DNA of 64,000 nt. It comes from G965220825 sp965220825. GTDB taxonomy: Bacteria > Pseudomonadota > Alphaproteobacteria > UBA828. The notes beneath the pieces were generated by a model, which made no database searches, was not told the DNA's origin, and saw only the letters and a list, made by a program, of their open reading frames with translations. The stretch covers positions 1,550,001-1,614,000 of the forward strand of contig OZ244839.1 in the NCBI GenBank assembly GCA_965220825.1, read 5' to 3'. Positions within the stretch are counted from its first letter, which is position 1; every line of letters begins with the position of its first letter. A program made the translations under genes and the position numbers. Shown piece after piece: positions 51,522-60,217 of this stretch.

Positions 51522-52921
51522 ATGGATGCCGCCCGCGCGCCGTCTTCGACCGCCATGCGGGCACCGGCGGCGACGCCCACGGGCTTGACCGGCGCTTGGC
51601 CCCGCAGACGGCCGACCTCGGCCACGTCGCAGCCCCGTGCGGCGGCAAGAATCTGCGCCGCCGCGAGGCCGCAGACCCGCCCCTGGCACCGCCCCATGCC
51701 GATCCGGGTGAAGGCCTTGGCGCGGTTCATCTCCGCCGGTGCGAGCGACTGCCCGTGGCGGATCTCACCGGCTGTGATCGCCTCGCAGCGGCATATGACC
51801 GTCTCGTCGGGGAGCGTCCGTGCAAGGTGGAACGGTACCGGCAGGGCGCGCTCCAGCCCGTCGCGGAAGCGCATGATTCGCCGCAGCCGCGCCCGGAGCC
51901 GTGCCCGTTCCCGCCCCGCCGTCGCGATACCGCGGTCGGCGAGCAGGGCATGGGCCGCGAGGCGCCCGCGCAGCTCCGCGGCGTCCGCGCCGGCGACGCC
52001 CGCGCCGTCGCCCGCGAGATAGAGCGCACCGGCCCGCGCCCGGCCCTCCTCGTCGGCGACGGGCAGCCACTGCTGGGCGAGCCTGTCGAACACCATCTCG
52101 CAGCCGGCGAGTTCGGCGAGCTGGGGCTCCGACTTCACCCCGTAGCCGATGCCGAGGCCGGCGCAGGCTATCCGCCGTTCCCGCCCGCCGCGGTCGCGGT
52201 AGCGCACCGCCTCGAGCCCGCCCTCGCCTTCCGCCGCCACCGGCGTCACGCCGCGCTCGACGCGGATACCCCTGAGCCTGGGCCAGGTCATGTACCAGAG
52301 CCCCTTGGCGAGCGTGCGCCCCCCGGCGAGCAGGCCCGGCAGCCCGCGCAGCGCATCCCCCGCCCGTGCGGTGTCGAGCACGGCGGCCACCCTGGCGCCG
52401 GCATGGGCATATTGATAGGCGACGAGATAGAGGAGCGGTCCGGTGCCCATGAAGACCACCGGGTCCCCGATGGCGCAGCCCTGGGCCTTGAGCGCCACCT
52501 GCGCGCCGCCCATGGAGAAGACCCCGGGGAGAGTCCAGCCGGGGAAGGGGATGATCCGGTCCATCGCGCCGGTGGCGAGAAGGAGGGCGTCGTAGCGGAT
52601 ACGCACCATGCCCTCGGGGCCGAGCCCATGGGCCGTTCCCCGTTCGACGTTCCAGATCACGGTGCGCGGGCGGTAGTCGATCCTGCCCCGAAGCGCGGCG
52701 AAGGCGCCGTGCACCGCCTCGGCCTTCGGCGTTTCGAAGCCGTAGAGGGCGCGGGCCGGGCGGGTGAAGCCTTCCGGCGGGCGACGGTATATCTGGCCGC
52801 CGTCACGCGCGCCTTCGTCGGCGACGATCGGCGCGATCCCATGGGCGGCGAGCGTCTCGGCCGCGCGCGTACCGGCGGGTCCCGCGCCGACGATCAGCAC
52901 CCGAGGCTTTTCTTGCGTCAA
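51518..52921 (-). CDS. FAD/NAD(P)-dependent oxidoreductase subunit (HcnB/OoxA-like)
   Basis: 467 residues. I start at TTG 52921 because it overlaps the upstream stop (TTGA, 52918-52921) and leads straight into LIVGAGPAGTRAAE, GxGxxG at residues 12-17; the open frame extends further 5' but that part overlaps the [2Fe-2S] gene. A second nucleotide-binding motif VFMGTGPLLYLV and a C-terminal BFD-like cysteine cluster (ICRCEAIT; RCQGRVCG) are present. This is the alpha-type subunit of opine or D-hydroxyproline oxidising complexes. Confidence 0.83.
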   Translation of the reverse strand: MTQEKPRVLIVGAGPAGTRAAETLAAHGIAPIVADEGARDGGQIYRRPPEGFTRPARALYGFETPKAEAVHGAFAALRGRIDYRPRTVIWNVERGTAHGLGPEGMVRIRYDALLLATGAMDRIIPFPGWTLPGVFSMGGAQVALKAQGCAIGDPVVFMGTGPLLYLVAYQYAHAGARVAAVLDTARAGDALRGLPGLLAGGRTLAKGLWYMTWPRLRGIRVERGVTPVAAEGEGGLEAVRYRDRGGRERRIACAGLGIGYGVKSEPQLAELAGCEMVFDRLAQQWLPVADEEGRARAGALYLAGDGAGVAGADAAELRGRLAAHALLADRGIATAGRERARLRARLRRIMRFRDGLERALPVPFHLARTLPDETVICRCEAITAGEIRHGQSLAPAEMNRAKAFTRIGMGRCQGRVCGLAAAQILAAARGCDVAEVGRLRGQAPVKPVGVAAGARMAVEDGARAASI

Positions 52922-53238
52922 GGCCCGCCCTCGGAGGCCCGGATGCGCATGCCGTCCGCCGCGTCGGTGGTGCAGGCGCGGGCGCGGGTTCCGTCCTCGA
53001 ACATGACCCAGCAATCCTGGCAGGCGCCCATATTGCAAAGCCCCGCCCGCGCATCGCCGGCGAACTCGTTGCGCCGCAGGATCACGCCGTTGACGAGCAG
53101 CGCCGTCAATACCGTGTCGCCCACAAGCGCGGGCAGGGCGCGGCCGCCGTAATGGATCGCGATTTCGGCCCGGTCCGTCTCCGCGAGGCGTACGAACCGA
53201 TATCCCGTTGCCACCTTCCGCCGGGCTCCTTCCGTCAT
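52918..53238 (-). CDS. [2Fe-2S] subunit (HcnA/HypOX gamma-like)
   Basis: 106 residues. Cys68, Cys73, Cys76 and Cys89 (LCNMGACQDC and RACT) match the plant-type C-x4-C-x2-C cluster. It carries electrons from the two flavoprotein subunits encoded just downstream. It is the first gene of the run, with overlapping stop and start. The complex could oxidise D-hydroxyproline, an opine or glycine (HCN synthase is related); the order gamma-alpha-beta is shared by all of them. Confidence 0.83.
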   Translation of the reverse strand: MTEGARRKVATGYRFVRLAETDRAEIAIHYGGRALPALVGDTVLTALLVNGVILRRNEFAGDARAGLCNMGACQDCWVMFEDGTRARACTTDAADGMRIRASEGGP

Positions 53239-53308
53239 GCACCCGTGCTTACACGCTCCCCGGCGCCCGTCAAGCGCGCAGGCCGCGAACCTCGCGGAAC
53301 GGTGGCGC

Positions 53309-54463
53309 CTACCGGTCGGGCGTGAGGTCGGCGGTGTAGACGCGACCCTTCCATTCGCTGCGCTGGCCCGTCCACGCGCGCACCGCCGAATGCCAGGTCA
53401 TGGCGAGATACAGCGTGCCGATGAGGGGCATGGGAAGCGACCAGTGCGGCGGCAGGCGGTAGTAGAGGAGCGTCGGGAGGTAGCAGACCAGCATCGCGGC
53501 AAGACCCGCGCCGCCGGCGATGCGGGCGGGTGCGGGGCCCACGGCAAGGGCAAGCGGCGGCATCCAGAAGGCAAGGGCCATGAGCAGGGTGCAGAGCAGA
53601 AGAAGCCCCGGCGAGTAGCGGAGCTGGGTGTAGGCGGAGCGGGCCACCATGCGCCAGATGGCGCCGAGGCTGCCATAGGCGCGCAGGCTCATGGCGTCGT
53701 GGCTCACGCCGATCCAGGTCCGCAAGCCCCGTGCCTTGATCGCCCGCGCCAGCGCGCAATCGTCGATGAGCGCACTGCGGATCGCGCCGAAGCCGCCGAT
53801 CTCGGCAAGCGCCGCCGTCTCCGCCAGCACGCAGCCGCCGGCGGACGCCGCCACCAGACGGCCGGAGCCGTTGGAGAGGTGGAAGGGGTAGAGAAGGCGG
53901 AAGAAGAAGACGAAGGCGGGCATGAGCAGCTTCTCCCAGCCGCCCGCCATGCGGAGCCTTGCCATGAGGGAGACCAGCGCCGCGCCGGTCTTCCGCTTCT
54001 GCGCCAGCAGCGCCGGGAGCGTGCCGGGCGCGAGCGCGATGTCGGCGTCGAGCAGCAGGGTCAGCGGAGTCTCGATATGGGAGCGCCCCTGCTCGAGTGC
54101 CCAGGTCTTTCCCGCCCATCCCGCGGGCAACGGCGCGCACGGGAATATTTCGAGGGAGAGAGCCTCAGGTGCGGACTGCCGGGCGCGTGCGGCCGTTCCG
54201 TCCTCCGAGTGGTCGTCCACCAGGATCGCCCGCAGGCCCCGGCCCTGGCGGCCGAGCATGGCGAGGGTCTCGCCGATCACCGCCGCCTCGTTCCGCGCCG
54301 GGATCAGCACGGTGACGCGGCTCAGATCGGCGTCGGGGACCTGGCTCGCCGCCTCCAGACGCTCGCGGACGCGCCAGGGTTGCCACGGAAGAACAAGGAT
54401 GCAGAGCCAGATCGCGGCCCCTGCGGCGGCGAGGCCGAGCCAGAGCCCCTCGATCGCGCCCAC
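53309..54463 (-). CDS. hpnB: hopanoid-associated glycosyltransferase HpnB-like
   Basis: 384 residues from GTG 54463. One N-terminal helix, a GT2-type catalytic domain with VLIPARNEAAVIGETL, a DDHSEDGT loop and the DxD-like LLLDADIAL, then two to four C-terminal helices. The sequence order follows HpnB of hopanoid clusters, though no squalene-hopene cyclase or other hpn gene is present. It follows dadA by 13 bp on the same strand, a context that does not point to hopanoids. Confidence 0.75.
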   Translation of the reverse strand: MGAIEGLWLGLAAAGAAIWLCILVLPWQPWRVRERLEAASQVPDADLSRVTVLIPARNEAAVIGETLAMLGRQGRGLRAILVDDHSEDGTAARARQSAPEALSLEIFPCAPLPAGWAGKTWALEQGRSHIETPLTLLLDADIALAPGTLPALLAQKRKTGAALVSLMARLRMAGGWEKLLMPAFVFFFRLLYPFHLSNGSGRLVAASAGGCVLAETAALAEIGGFGAIRSALIDDCALARAIKARGLRTWIGVSHDAMSLRAYGSLGAIWRMVARSAYTQLRYSPGLLLLCTLLMALAFWMPPLALAVGPAPARIAGGAGLAAMLVCYLPTLLYYRLPPHWSLPMPLIGTLYLAMTWHSAVRAWTGQRSEWKGRVYTADLTPDR

Positions 54464-54476
54464 CGTACGCCGCGCG

Positions 54477-55727
54477 TCAGAAGCGGTCCGCCACGAGGCC
54501 GCCGAGGTCGATCTCGGGCTCCCGTCCGGAGACGATATCGGCGAGAATCCGCCCCGAGCCCGAGGCATAGGTCCAGCCGGTGCTGCCGTGGCCCGTGTCC
54601 ATGTAGAGGCCTGGCACCGCCGTCCTGCCGAGGATCGGCAGGCAATCCGGCGTCATGGGGCGGAAGCCGATCCAGCTTTCGGCCTTGCTGCGGTCTCCGC
54701 CGCCAGGGAAGACCGCCATCAGCGCGTCCAGGGTCCCTTTGGCGCGGGCCTCGCGGACCGTGGCGTTGTAGCCGTCGAGCTCTGCGGTGCCGGCGCAGCG
54801 CAGACGCTCGCCGAGCCGGCTCATCACGATGCGCCTGTGGCCGTCATGGATGCCGTGGGTGGGCGCGCCGTTATAGCCCTCCGTCGGGATGGTGACCGAA
54901 TAGCCCTTGAGCGGATAGATCGGCACCTTGATGCCGAGGCGCTTGAGGAAGCGCGGGCTGTAGCTGCCGAGACTCATCACCACCGCGTCCGCTTCGATCG
55001 GTCCCCGGTCGGTTTCGACTCCCGTCACCCGCCGCCGGTCGCCGGCGAGCCTCAGCACCGTCTCGCGATAGCGGAAGGTCACGCCGTTGGCAGCCGCCGC
55101 CTTCGCCAGCGCCACGGTGAACTTGTGCGCATCGCCCGTCTCGTCCCGCGGGAAGTAGAGCGCGCCGGCGAACTGTTCCGCCGTCTGCGCGAGCGCCGGC
55201 TCGATCTCCACCATGGCGTCCCGATCGAGGCGTTTCGGGTGGAAGCGCTCGTCCTCCATCCGTGTCTCGAAGCGGTACGCCTCGTCGAGGGAGGCCGTAT
55301 CGCGGTGGAGATGGAGCACGCCGCCGGTCCGCTGGTCGTATTCCAGCCCCTCCTTGTCGCGGAGCATCTTGAGGCATTCGTAGCTGTAGGTCGAAAGCCG
55401 GACCGAATCCCGCTGCGCTCGCTCGAAGCGCGCGCGGGTGCAGTGGGCGAGAAAGCGCGCCGCCCAGACCCATTGGGCGAGATCCGGCCGGAGGCGGAAG
55501 AGATAGGGGGCATCCTCCCGCCCGAACCATCTGATCAGCATCCCGGGTACTTCGGGATGCGCCCACGGCCGGGCGGTATGGGCGCTCACGATGCCGCCAT
55601 TCGCGAAACTGGTCTCGAGGCCGGCGCCGGGCTGGCGCTCCACCACCGTCACCTCGTGGCCAGCCTCGTTCAGGAAATAGGCCGCGGCGGTGCCCACCAC
55701 GCCGGCGCCCAGCACGAGCACGCGCAT
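54477..55727 (-). CDS. dadA: D-amino-acid dehydrogenase-like flavoprotein
   Basis: 416 residues. GxGxxG at residues 7-12 (LGAGVVGTAAAYFL), the KGYSVTIP region and a C-terminal DTGHGSTGWTYASGSG close the FAD site, as in DadA. It oxidises a D-amino acid to the 2-oxo acid and passes electrons to the respiratory chain. It sits 40 bp downstream of the biotin-carrier gene in the carboxylase operon, so its substrate or product may be connected with the carboxylase. Confidence 0.85.
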   Translation of the reverse strand: MRVLVLGAGVVGTAAAYFLNEAGHEVTVVERQPGAGLETSFANGGIVSAHTARPWAHPEVPGMLIRWFGREDAPYLFRLRPDLAQWVWAARFLAHCTRARFERAQRDSVRLSTYSYECLKMLRDKEGLEYDQRTGGVLHLHRDTASLDEAYRFETRMEDERFHPKRLDRDAMVEIEPALAQTAEQFAGALYFPRDETGDAHKFTVALAKAAAANGVTFRYRETVLRLAGDRRRVTGVETDRGPIEADAVVMSLGSYSPRFLKRLGIKVPIYPLKGYSVTIPTEGYNGAPTHGIHDGHRRIVMSRLGERLRCAGTAELDGYNATVREARAKGTLDALMAVFPGGGDRSKAESWIGFRPMTPDCLPILGRTAVPGLYMDTGHGSTGWTYASGSGRILADIVSGREPEIDLGGLVADRF

Positions 55728-55767
55728 GGCTGCCTCCGCTCAGCGCCGCCCGCCTGCGGCGGACATG

Positions 55768-55986
55768 CTATTCGATCTCGACCGCAAGCTGCCCCACATC
55801 GACGGCGTCTTCCTCCTTGACGTGGAGCTTCCGCACCACGCCGTCGCTCTCGGCGTCGTGCGGGACCTCGGTCTTCATGACCTCGAGGATGAACAGCGTG
55901 TCCCCGGCCTTGACCGAATCGCCCTCCTTCACGAGGACCTTCCAAACATTGCCCGGTGCCTGGGTCAAAATCTCCTCAGCCATCAA
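55768..55986 (-). CDS. biotin carrier protein of a carboxylase complex
   Basis: 72 residues, or 71 from the second Met. A single biotinyl-lipoyl domain has the biotin attachment Lys38 in LEVMKTE, a variant of the usual (A/S)MKM. Its length is that of a bare carrier domain with no long N-terminal region, unlike AccB. It overlaps the KipA-like gene by 4 bp (55983-55986). It carries CO2 from the biotin carboxylase to the carboxyltransferase. Confidence 0.85.
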   Translation of the reverse strand: MMAEEILTQAPGNVWKVLVKEGDSVKAGDTLFILEVMKTEVPHDAESDGVVRKLHVKEEDAVDVGQLAVEIE

Positions 55987-56963
55987 GCGGCCTCCCCTTC
56001 GATGCTCTCATTCGTACAGATGCGGTCGAGCGCGAGGCGGAGCGCCTGCGCCTCTCTGACCGAGACTTCGCGGAACCGGATTCGCTGGTTGGGCTTCATC
56101 TGGCCGAGTTTCCAGAACGCGGCCGAAGGCACGGTGTAGGGGCAGATGAAGCCGCCCATGCTGGGCCCGTCATTCATCAGGATGATCGGCGTCTGCCCGC
56201 CCAGATTCACCGCACCCAGCGGATAGCCCTGGTCGATGATGTTGGACGGGAAGTCGCCATGCTCCGGCAGCTTGTTCGTGGCCTTCTCGGTGAACGTCCA
56301 GTCGGGCCCGGCGAGGCGGAAGCCGGTGCGGTCGCTGCGCGCCTCGAGCTTCCACTCGGTCGCGACGAAGCGCTCGTGGCCCGCCGCGTCGATCCAGTCG
56401 TCGTTGGGGCCGCGCACCGCCTCGACCTCCCAGAGCCCGTCGGCAGCGAAGGAGGGCCGCGCGCCTTCCTTCACCCGACGGCCGGGGGTTCCGGCGGCAT
56501 CGCCTATGGGGAGCGTCTGCTCCTTCTGCACCGCATGGCCGTCCAACCCGCCGACACCCGCCTTGTGGAAGGTGGAGGCCGAGCCGAGCCATCGGGGCGC
56601 GTCGATTCCGCCGGCGACCGCGAGATAGCCCCGTGCGCCGGAGACGGCGGGGCCCATGACGAGCACCTGTCCGGCCTGCACCGCCACGCTCTCCCAGAGC
56701 GGTGCGGGCGCGCCGTCCAGCGTCGCCCGCATGTCCGCGCCGGTGAGCGCGATGACGGCATCGCGCCCGAAGCGGATCGTGGGCCCCATGAACTGGGCCT
56801 CGAGCCCCGGCGCGCCGTCGTCGTTGCCCACCAGCAGGTTGGCAAGACGGAAGGACCACATGTCCAGAGGGCCGGAGGGCGGGAAGCCCTGATTCCAGTA
56901 GCCGATGCGACCCGGGAAGTCCTGGATGCTGGTCTCAAGGCCCGGCTTCACGATCTCGAGCAT
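55983..56963 (-). CDS. KipA-like carboxyltransferase subunit (allophanate hydrolase subunit 2/PxpC family)
   Basis: 326 residues. Matches the AHS2/KipA fold in order: KPGLETSIQDFPGRIGYWNQG at the start (read as shorter pieces), GGIDAPRWLGSAST, and the C-terminal MNDGPSMGGFICP. In 5-oxoprolinase it is PxpC; in urea carboxylase it is half of the carboxyltransferase domain. A biotin carboxylase and carrier in the same operon favour the carboxylase reading over 5-oxoprolinase. It is 12 bp downstream of the KipI-like gene. Confidence 0.85.
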   Translation of the reverse strand: MLEIVKPGLETSIQDFPGRIGYWNQGFPPSGPLDMWSFRLANLLVGNDDGAPGLEAQFMGPTIRFGRDAVIALTGADMRATLDGAPAPLWESVAVQAGQVLVMGPAVSGARGYLAVAGGIDAPRWLGSASTFHKAGVGGLDGHAVQKEQTLPIGDAAGTPGRRVKEGARPSFAADGLWEVEAVRGPNDDWIDAAGHERFVATEWKLEARSDRTGFRLAGPDWTFTEKATNKLPEHGDFPSNIIDQGYPLGAVNLGGQTPIILMNDGPSMGGFICPYTVPSAAFWKLGQMKPNQRIRFREVSVREAQALRLALDRICTNESIEGEAA

Positions 56964-56975
56964 GGCGGCAGGCTC

Positions 56976-57845
56976 CTAGAACCGCTGGTCCGCGTCCAGC
57001 GAGGCGATCCAGCGCTTGTAATTGCGGACCGCGAAGCGCTGATACCCGACGACGTTATAGAGGTAGGTGCCCTCGGCGATCCGGGCTTCCGCATGATCGT
57101 ACGCCTCTCGCGTGACCGGCACGAACTTGATGCGGTCGCCCGGCTGGAAGAGCACGATATCCCCCTCGAATATGTCGAAGCGCTTCTCCGTATCCCAGAT
57201 GGGGACGGGAGTCCGGCCCAGAAGCTGGTAGCCGCCCGGCGTGTTGACCGGATAGATGGCCGAGGCCGAGCCCCCCATGGCGACGGTGCCCTGGGGAGTC
57301 CAGGTACGGGGCGGGTTGTATTTGGGGACCGTGATCATGGCCCTGGGATCGAGCGGCTGCAGGAAGGGGAGCCCCGGCCAGAAGCCGAGCGAGGCGACCC
57401 AATATTCCGAGCCCGAATGGACGCGCACAAGCTGGTCCCGGTCGGCCAGGCCGTTCAGCCGCGCCACCATGTCCGGGTCGTATTCCTTGGGCGCGATCTT
57501 TGCGCCGTAGTCCTCGATGCACGCCTTCGTCCAGGGGTCGAGATACATGGTCTCGAAGAGGAACAGCCGGCTGTCCAGCTCGATCTCGTCGGTAGATCCG
57601 AGGCTCGCGATCAGCGCCCTCAGCTCCTTCACCGCGTCGTCATAGGAGACCTCCCGCGGTTCGTAATGCACCAGCAGGGAGGCGAAGCAGGGGGCGGTCT
57701 CCACGATGCCCTTCGTCTTGTCGGCGACGATGCGCGCGGCCAGGCCCTGGGCGATGAAGTTCAGCTCGAGATTCATCTCGTTGCCGAACTCGATCAGGAT
57801 GTAGCGGTCGCCGCCCGGCAGGAATTTCGGCTCGTCGTAAATCAT
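56976..57845 (-). CDS. KipI-like carboxyltransferase subunit (allophanate hydrolase subunit 1/PxpB family)
   Basis: 289 residues, somewhat longer than KipI. GDRYILIEFGNEMNLELN, HYEPREVSYDDAV, the SLGFWPGLPFLQPL region and VNTPGGYQLLGRTP match the AHS1 fold. Fused homologues form the carboxyltransferase region of urea carboxylase together with KipA. It lies 12 bp downstream of the biotin carboxylase gene. The C-terminal stretch (about 240-289) is extra compared with short KipI proteins. Confidence 0.85.
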   Translation of the reverse strand: MIYDEPKFLPGGDRYILIEFGNEMNLELNFIAQGLAARIVADKTKGIVETAPCFASLLVHYEPREVSYDDAVKELRALIASLGSTDEIELDSRLFLFETMYLDPWTKACIEDYGAKIAPKEYDPDMVARLNGLADRDQLVRVHSGSEYWVASLGFWPGLPFLQPLDPRAMITVPKYNPPRTWTPQGTVAMGGSASAIYPVNTPGGYQLLGRTPVPIWDTEKRFDIFEGDIVLFQPGDRIKFVPVTREAYDHAEARIAEGTYLYNVVGYQRFAVRNYKRWIASLDADQRF

Positions 57846-57857
57846 GGCGCGATTCTC

Positions 57858-59231
57858 TCAGGCGGACGCCGGCGCGCCCATCAGGTCGGATTTGTGCTCC
57901 TCGACGAAGCCGGTGTGGGTGCGGCCCGCACGGAAGGCTTCATGCCCGACGACGCGGCGCAGGAAGGCCACATTGGAGACCGTCCCCTCTATACGGAAAT
58001 CGCCGAGCGCCGCCAGGATTTTCTCGATGGCGGCGTTGCGGTCCGCGCCGTGGGCGACCAGCTTCGCGATCATCGGGTCGTAGAAGTGGGTGATCCTGTC
58101 CCCTTCGCGCACCCCCGTATCGAGCCGAAGGCCCGCGCCCGCCGCCGGCGGCGCGAAACGCTCCAGCACGCCGGGCGAGGGAAGGAAGTTCTTCTCCGGA
58201 TTCTCGGCGTAGATGCGGCACTCGATGGCATGGCCCCGGGGCACGGGCGCCTCGTCCAGGAGGCCCGAGAGGTCCTCCCCCCGCGCGAGGCGAAGCTGGA
58301 GGCCGACGAGATCGACCCCGGTGATCATCTCGGTGACGGGATGCTCCACCTGGATGCGGGTGTTCATCTCGAGGAAGTAGAACGCGCCGTCGGAACCCAG
58401 GATGAACTCCACCGTACCGGCGCCCCGATAGCGCTGGCGCGCCACCAGGGCGAGGGCGGCCTCCGCCATGCGCGCGCGCAGAGCCGGCGCCACCGCGGGC
58501 GAGGGCGCCTCCTCGACGATCTTCTGGAAGCGGCGTTGGACGGAGCATTCGCGCTCCATGAAATGCACCCCCCGGCCGTCGCCCAGGCCGAAGACCTGGA
58601 TCTCCACATGGCGCGGGCGGGCGACGAGCTTCTCGAGATAGACCGTGCCGTCGCCGAAGGCGCGCTCGGCCATGGCCTGGGTTCCGTCCACCACCTCGGA
58701 GAGCTGCCCAGCCTCGTCCACCTGCCGCATCCCGATACCGCCGCCGCCGGCCGATGCCTTCACCAGCAGCGGATAGCCGATCTCCCCGGCGCTCTCTTCA
58801 AGGCCCTCGCGCTCGCCCGGGGCGAAACGCGCGCTGCCCGGCACCACGGGCGCGCCGGCCTCACCCGCGATGCGCCGCGCCCGCTCCTTGTCTCCCATGG
58901 CGGCGATTGATTGGGGCGTGGGGCCGACCCAGACGAAGCCCGCGCTCTCCACCGCTTCCGCAAAGGCCGCGTTCTCGGCGAGGAAGCCGTAGCCCGGATG
59001 GATGCCGTCGGCACCGGACTCCCGCGCGGCCGCCAGGAGTCCGTCGGCGTCGAGATAGCTCTCGCGGGCAGGTGCCGGACCGATGGGAAGAGCGCGGTCG
59101 GCCATGGCGGCGTGACGTGCGCCCTCGTCCGCCTCGGAATAGACCGCGACCGTCGCGATGCCGAGCGCACGCGCGCTCTCGATCACCCGGCAGGCGATCT
59201 CCCCCCGATTTGCGACCAGGAGCGTCTTCAC
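57858..59231 (-). CDS. biotin carboxylase subunit
   Basis: 457 residues, full ATP-grasp biotin carboxylase. Order: N-domain with VANRGEIACRVIESAR, Lys115, ATP-binding Lys158 and the glycine-rich GGGGIGM at 162-168, then FLEMNTRIQVEHPVTE with catalytic Glu and Arg. AccC-like, but the gene is placed with KipI, KipA and a bare carrier and not with accB, so it probably serves that carboxylase. It uses ATP and bicarbonate to carboxylate biotin. Confidence 0.9.
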   Translation of the reverse strand: MKTLLVANRGEIACRVIESARALGIATVAVYSEADEGARHAAMADRALPIGPAPARESYLDADGLLAAARESGADGIHPGYGFLAENAAFAEAVESAGFVWVGPTPQSIAAMGDKERARRIAGEAGAPVVPGSARFAPGEREGLEESAGEIGYPLLVKASAGGGGIGMRQVDEAGQLSEVVDGTQAMAERAFGDGTVYLEKLVARPRHVEIQVFGLGDGRGVHFMERECSVQRRFQKIVEEAPSPAVAPALRARMAEAALALVARQRYRGAGTVEFILGSDGAFYFLEMNTRIQVEHPVTEMITGVDLVGLQLRLARGEDLSGLLDEAPVPRGHAIECRIYAENPEKNFLPSPGVLERFAPPAAGAGLRLDTGVREGDRITHFYDPMIAKLVAHGADRNAAIEKILAALGDFRIEGTVSNVAFLRRVVGHEAFRAGRTHTGFVEEHKSDLMGAPASA

Positions 59232-59382
59232 GAGTCGCGCCGCTCCCGGCTTCCCGCCGAAACGCGCCGTCTACCCATCGTTCCATACCTCCCTGCCGTC
59301 GCCGCGCGAAGTCTACGAATCGCGGCCTGCGCCGCAAGGCACGCACCGGTGGGGGAGGCGATGCGCCACCGGGCCCGGCCCG

Positions 59383-60045
59383 CTATCGCGGCGATTCGGG
59401 CGGCGTGCAGCACCCCTCGAGAATCACCCGGGTCATGGTCTCGGCGGCTGCGTCGAAGTCCTTCCGCGTCAGGCTGCGGCGTTGCAGCACGTCGGCGGCG
59501 AGGCTCCCGAAATCGGCATAGAACTGGGTCGTGGACCACAGCATGATGAAGAAGTGGCGCGGGTCGAGGGGCACCATCTGCTTGCGGCTTATCCATTCCT
59601 CCACCACATGGGCGCGCTGGCGCGTGACGTCGCGTATGTGCTGGCGCTGCCGCCGTTCCAGGAACTGGGCGCCGCGAAGGATCTCGTTGGCGAAGAACCT
59701 GGATTCGGTCGCGTGACGGTACGAATAGTCCAGCTTTGCGCGGACATAGGCGGCGATGGCGTCGCGTGGCTCCCGCTCCGGCACGATATGCTCGAACGCC
59801 CGGTCCCAGCCCGCAATGACGCGCTCGATCAGGGCCCGGTAGAGACTCTCCTTGGTGGGAAAGTAGTAATACACATTCGTCTTGGGCAGGCCGCTCCTCG
59901 CCGCGATTTCCTTGATATGGGTACCGTGGAAGCTCTTCTCCGCGAAGAGATCCACCGCCGCGCGCAGGATCCGCTCCTCGTTGCGCGCACGGATGCGGGT
60001 ATCCGGCGCTCTGCTTCCCGTTTTCGATCCTGCGGTCTTTGCCAT
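59383..60045 (-). CDS. TetR-family regulator (RutR-like C-terminal domain)
   Basis: 220 residues from ATG 60045. The N-terminal HTH spans about residues 15-60 (RILRAAVDLFAEKSFHGTHIKEIAARSGLPKTNVYYYFPTKESL, as one helix-turn-helix unit). The rest resembles the TetR_C_3 domain of RutR. It lies at the head of the carboxylase operon on the same strand (151 bp gap) and downstream of two TGAC-N6-GTCA palindromes, which it probably binds. RutR relatives sense pyrimidines such as uracil; the ligand here is unknown. Confidence 0.82.
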   Translation of the reverse strand: MAKTAGSKTGSRAPDTRIRARNEERILRAAVDLFAEKSFHGTHIKEIAARSGLPKTNVYYYFPTKESLYRALIERVIAGWDRAFEHIVPEREPRDAIAAYVRAKLDYSYRHATESRFFANEILRGAQFLERRQRQHIRDVTRQRAHVVEEWISRKQMVPLDPRHFFIMLWSTTQFYADFGSLAADVLQRRSLTRKDFDAAAETMTRVILEGCCTPPESPR

Positions 60046-60124
60046 GCTCCCGCCTCGCGGCGCGGATCCACCACGCACGCCAATGGGAGTCTAACCCCGG
60101 GCGGCGCGCCGCGCCAAAATAACT

Positions 60125-60175
60125 TGACATTCATGTCAGGTTTCTCGGATCGTCTGACCTGACGCGTGTGTCAGG
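60125..60175. promoter_or_regulatory. two TetR-type operator palindromes
   Basis: TGACATTCATGTCA (60125-60138), perfect TGAC-N6-GTCA with a central TC, and CCTGACGCGTGTGTCAGG (60158-60175), which holds TGAC-N6-GTCA at 60160-60173. The centres are 35 bp apart. The RutR consensus TTGAC-N6-GTCAA has the same arms. They lie between the TetR gene (start 60045) and the divergent uracil-DNA glycosylase, close to its start, so either or both genes may be controlled. Confidence 0.65.
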
Positions 60176-60217
60176 TTCCGGGCTCTCGTGCGATCGGAGG
60201 CGGGCGGCGGCGTGGCG

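Noticed and set aside
49653..53238. Reading the flavin/iron-sulfur trio as hydrogen cyanide synthase (hcnABC)
   Set aside because: The architecture is shared by HCN synthase, opine and D-hydroxyproline dehydrogenases; nothing here singles out glycine.
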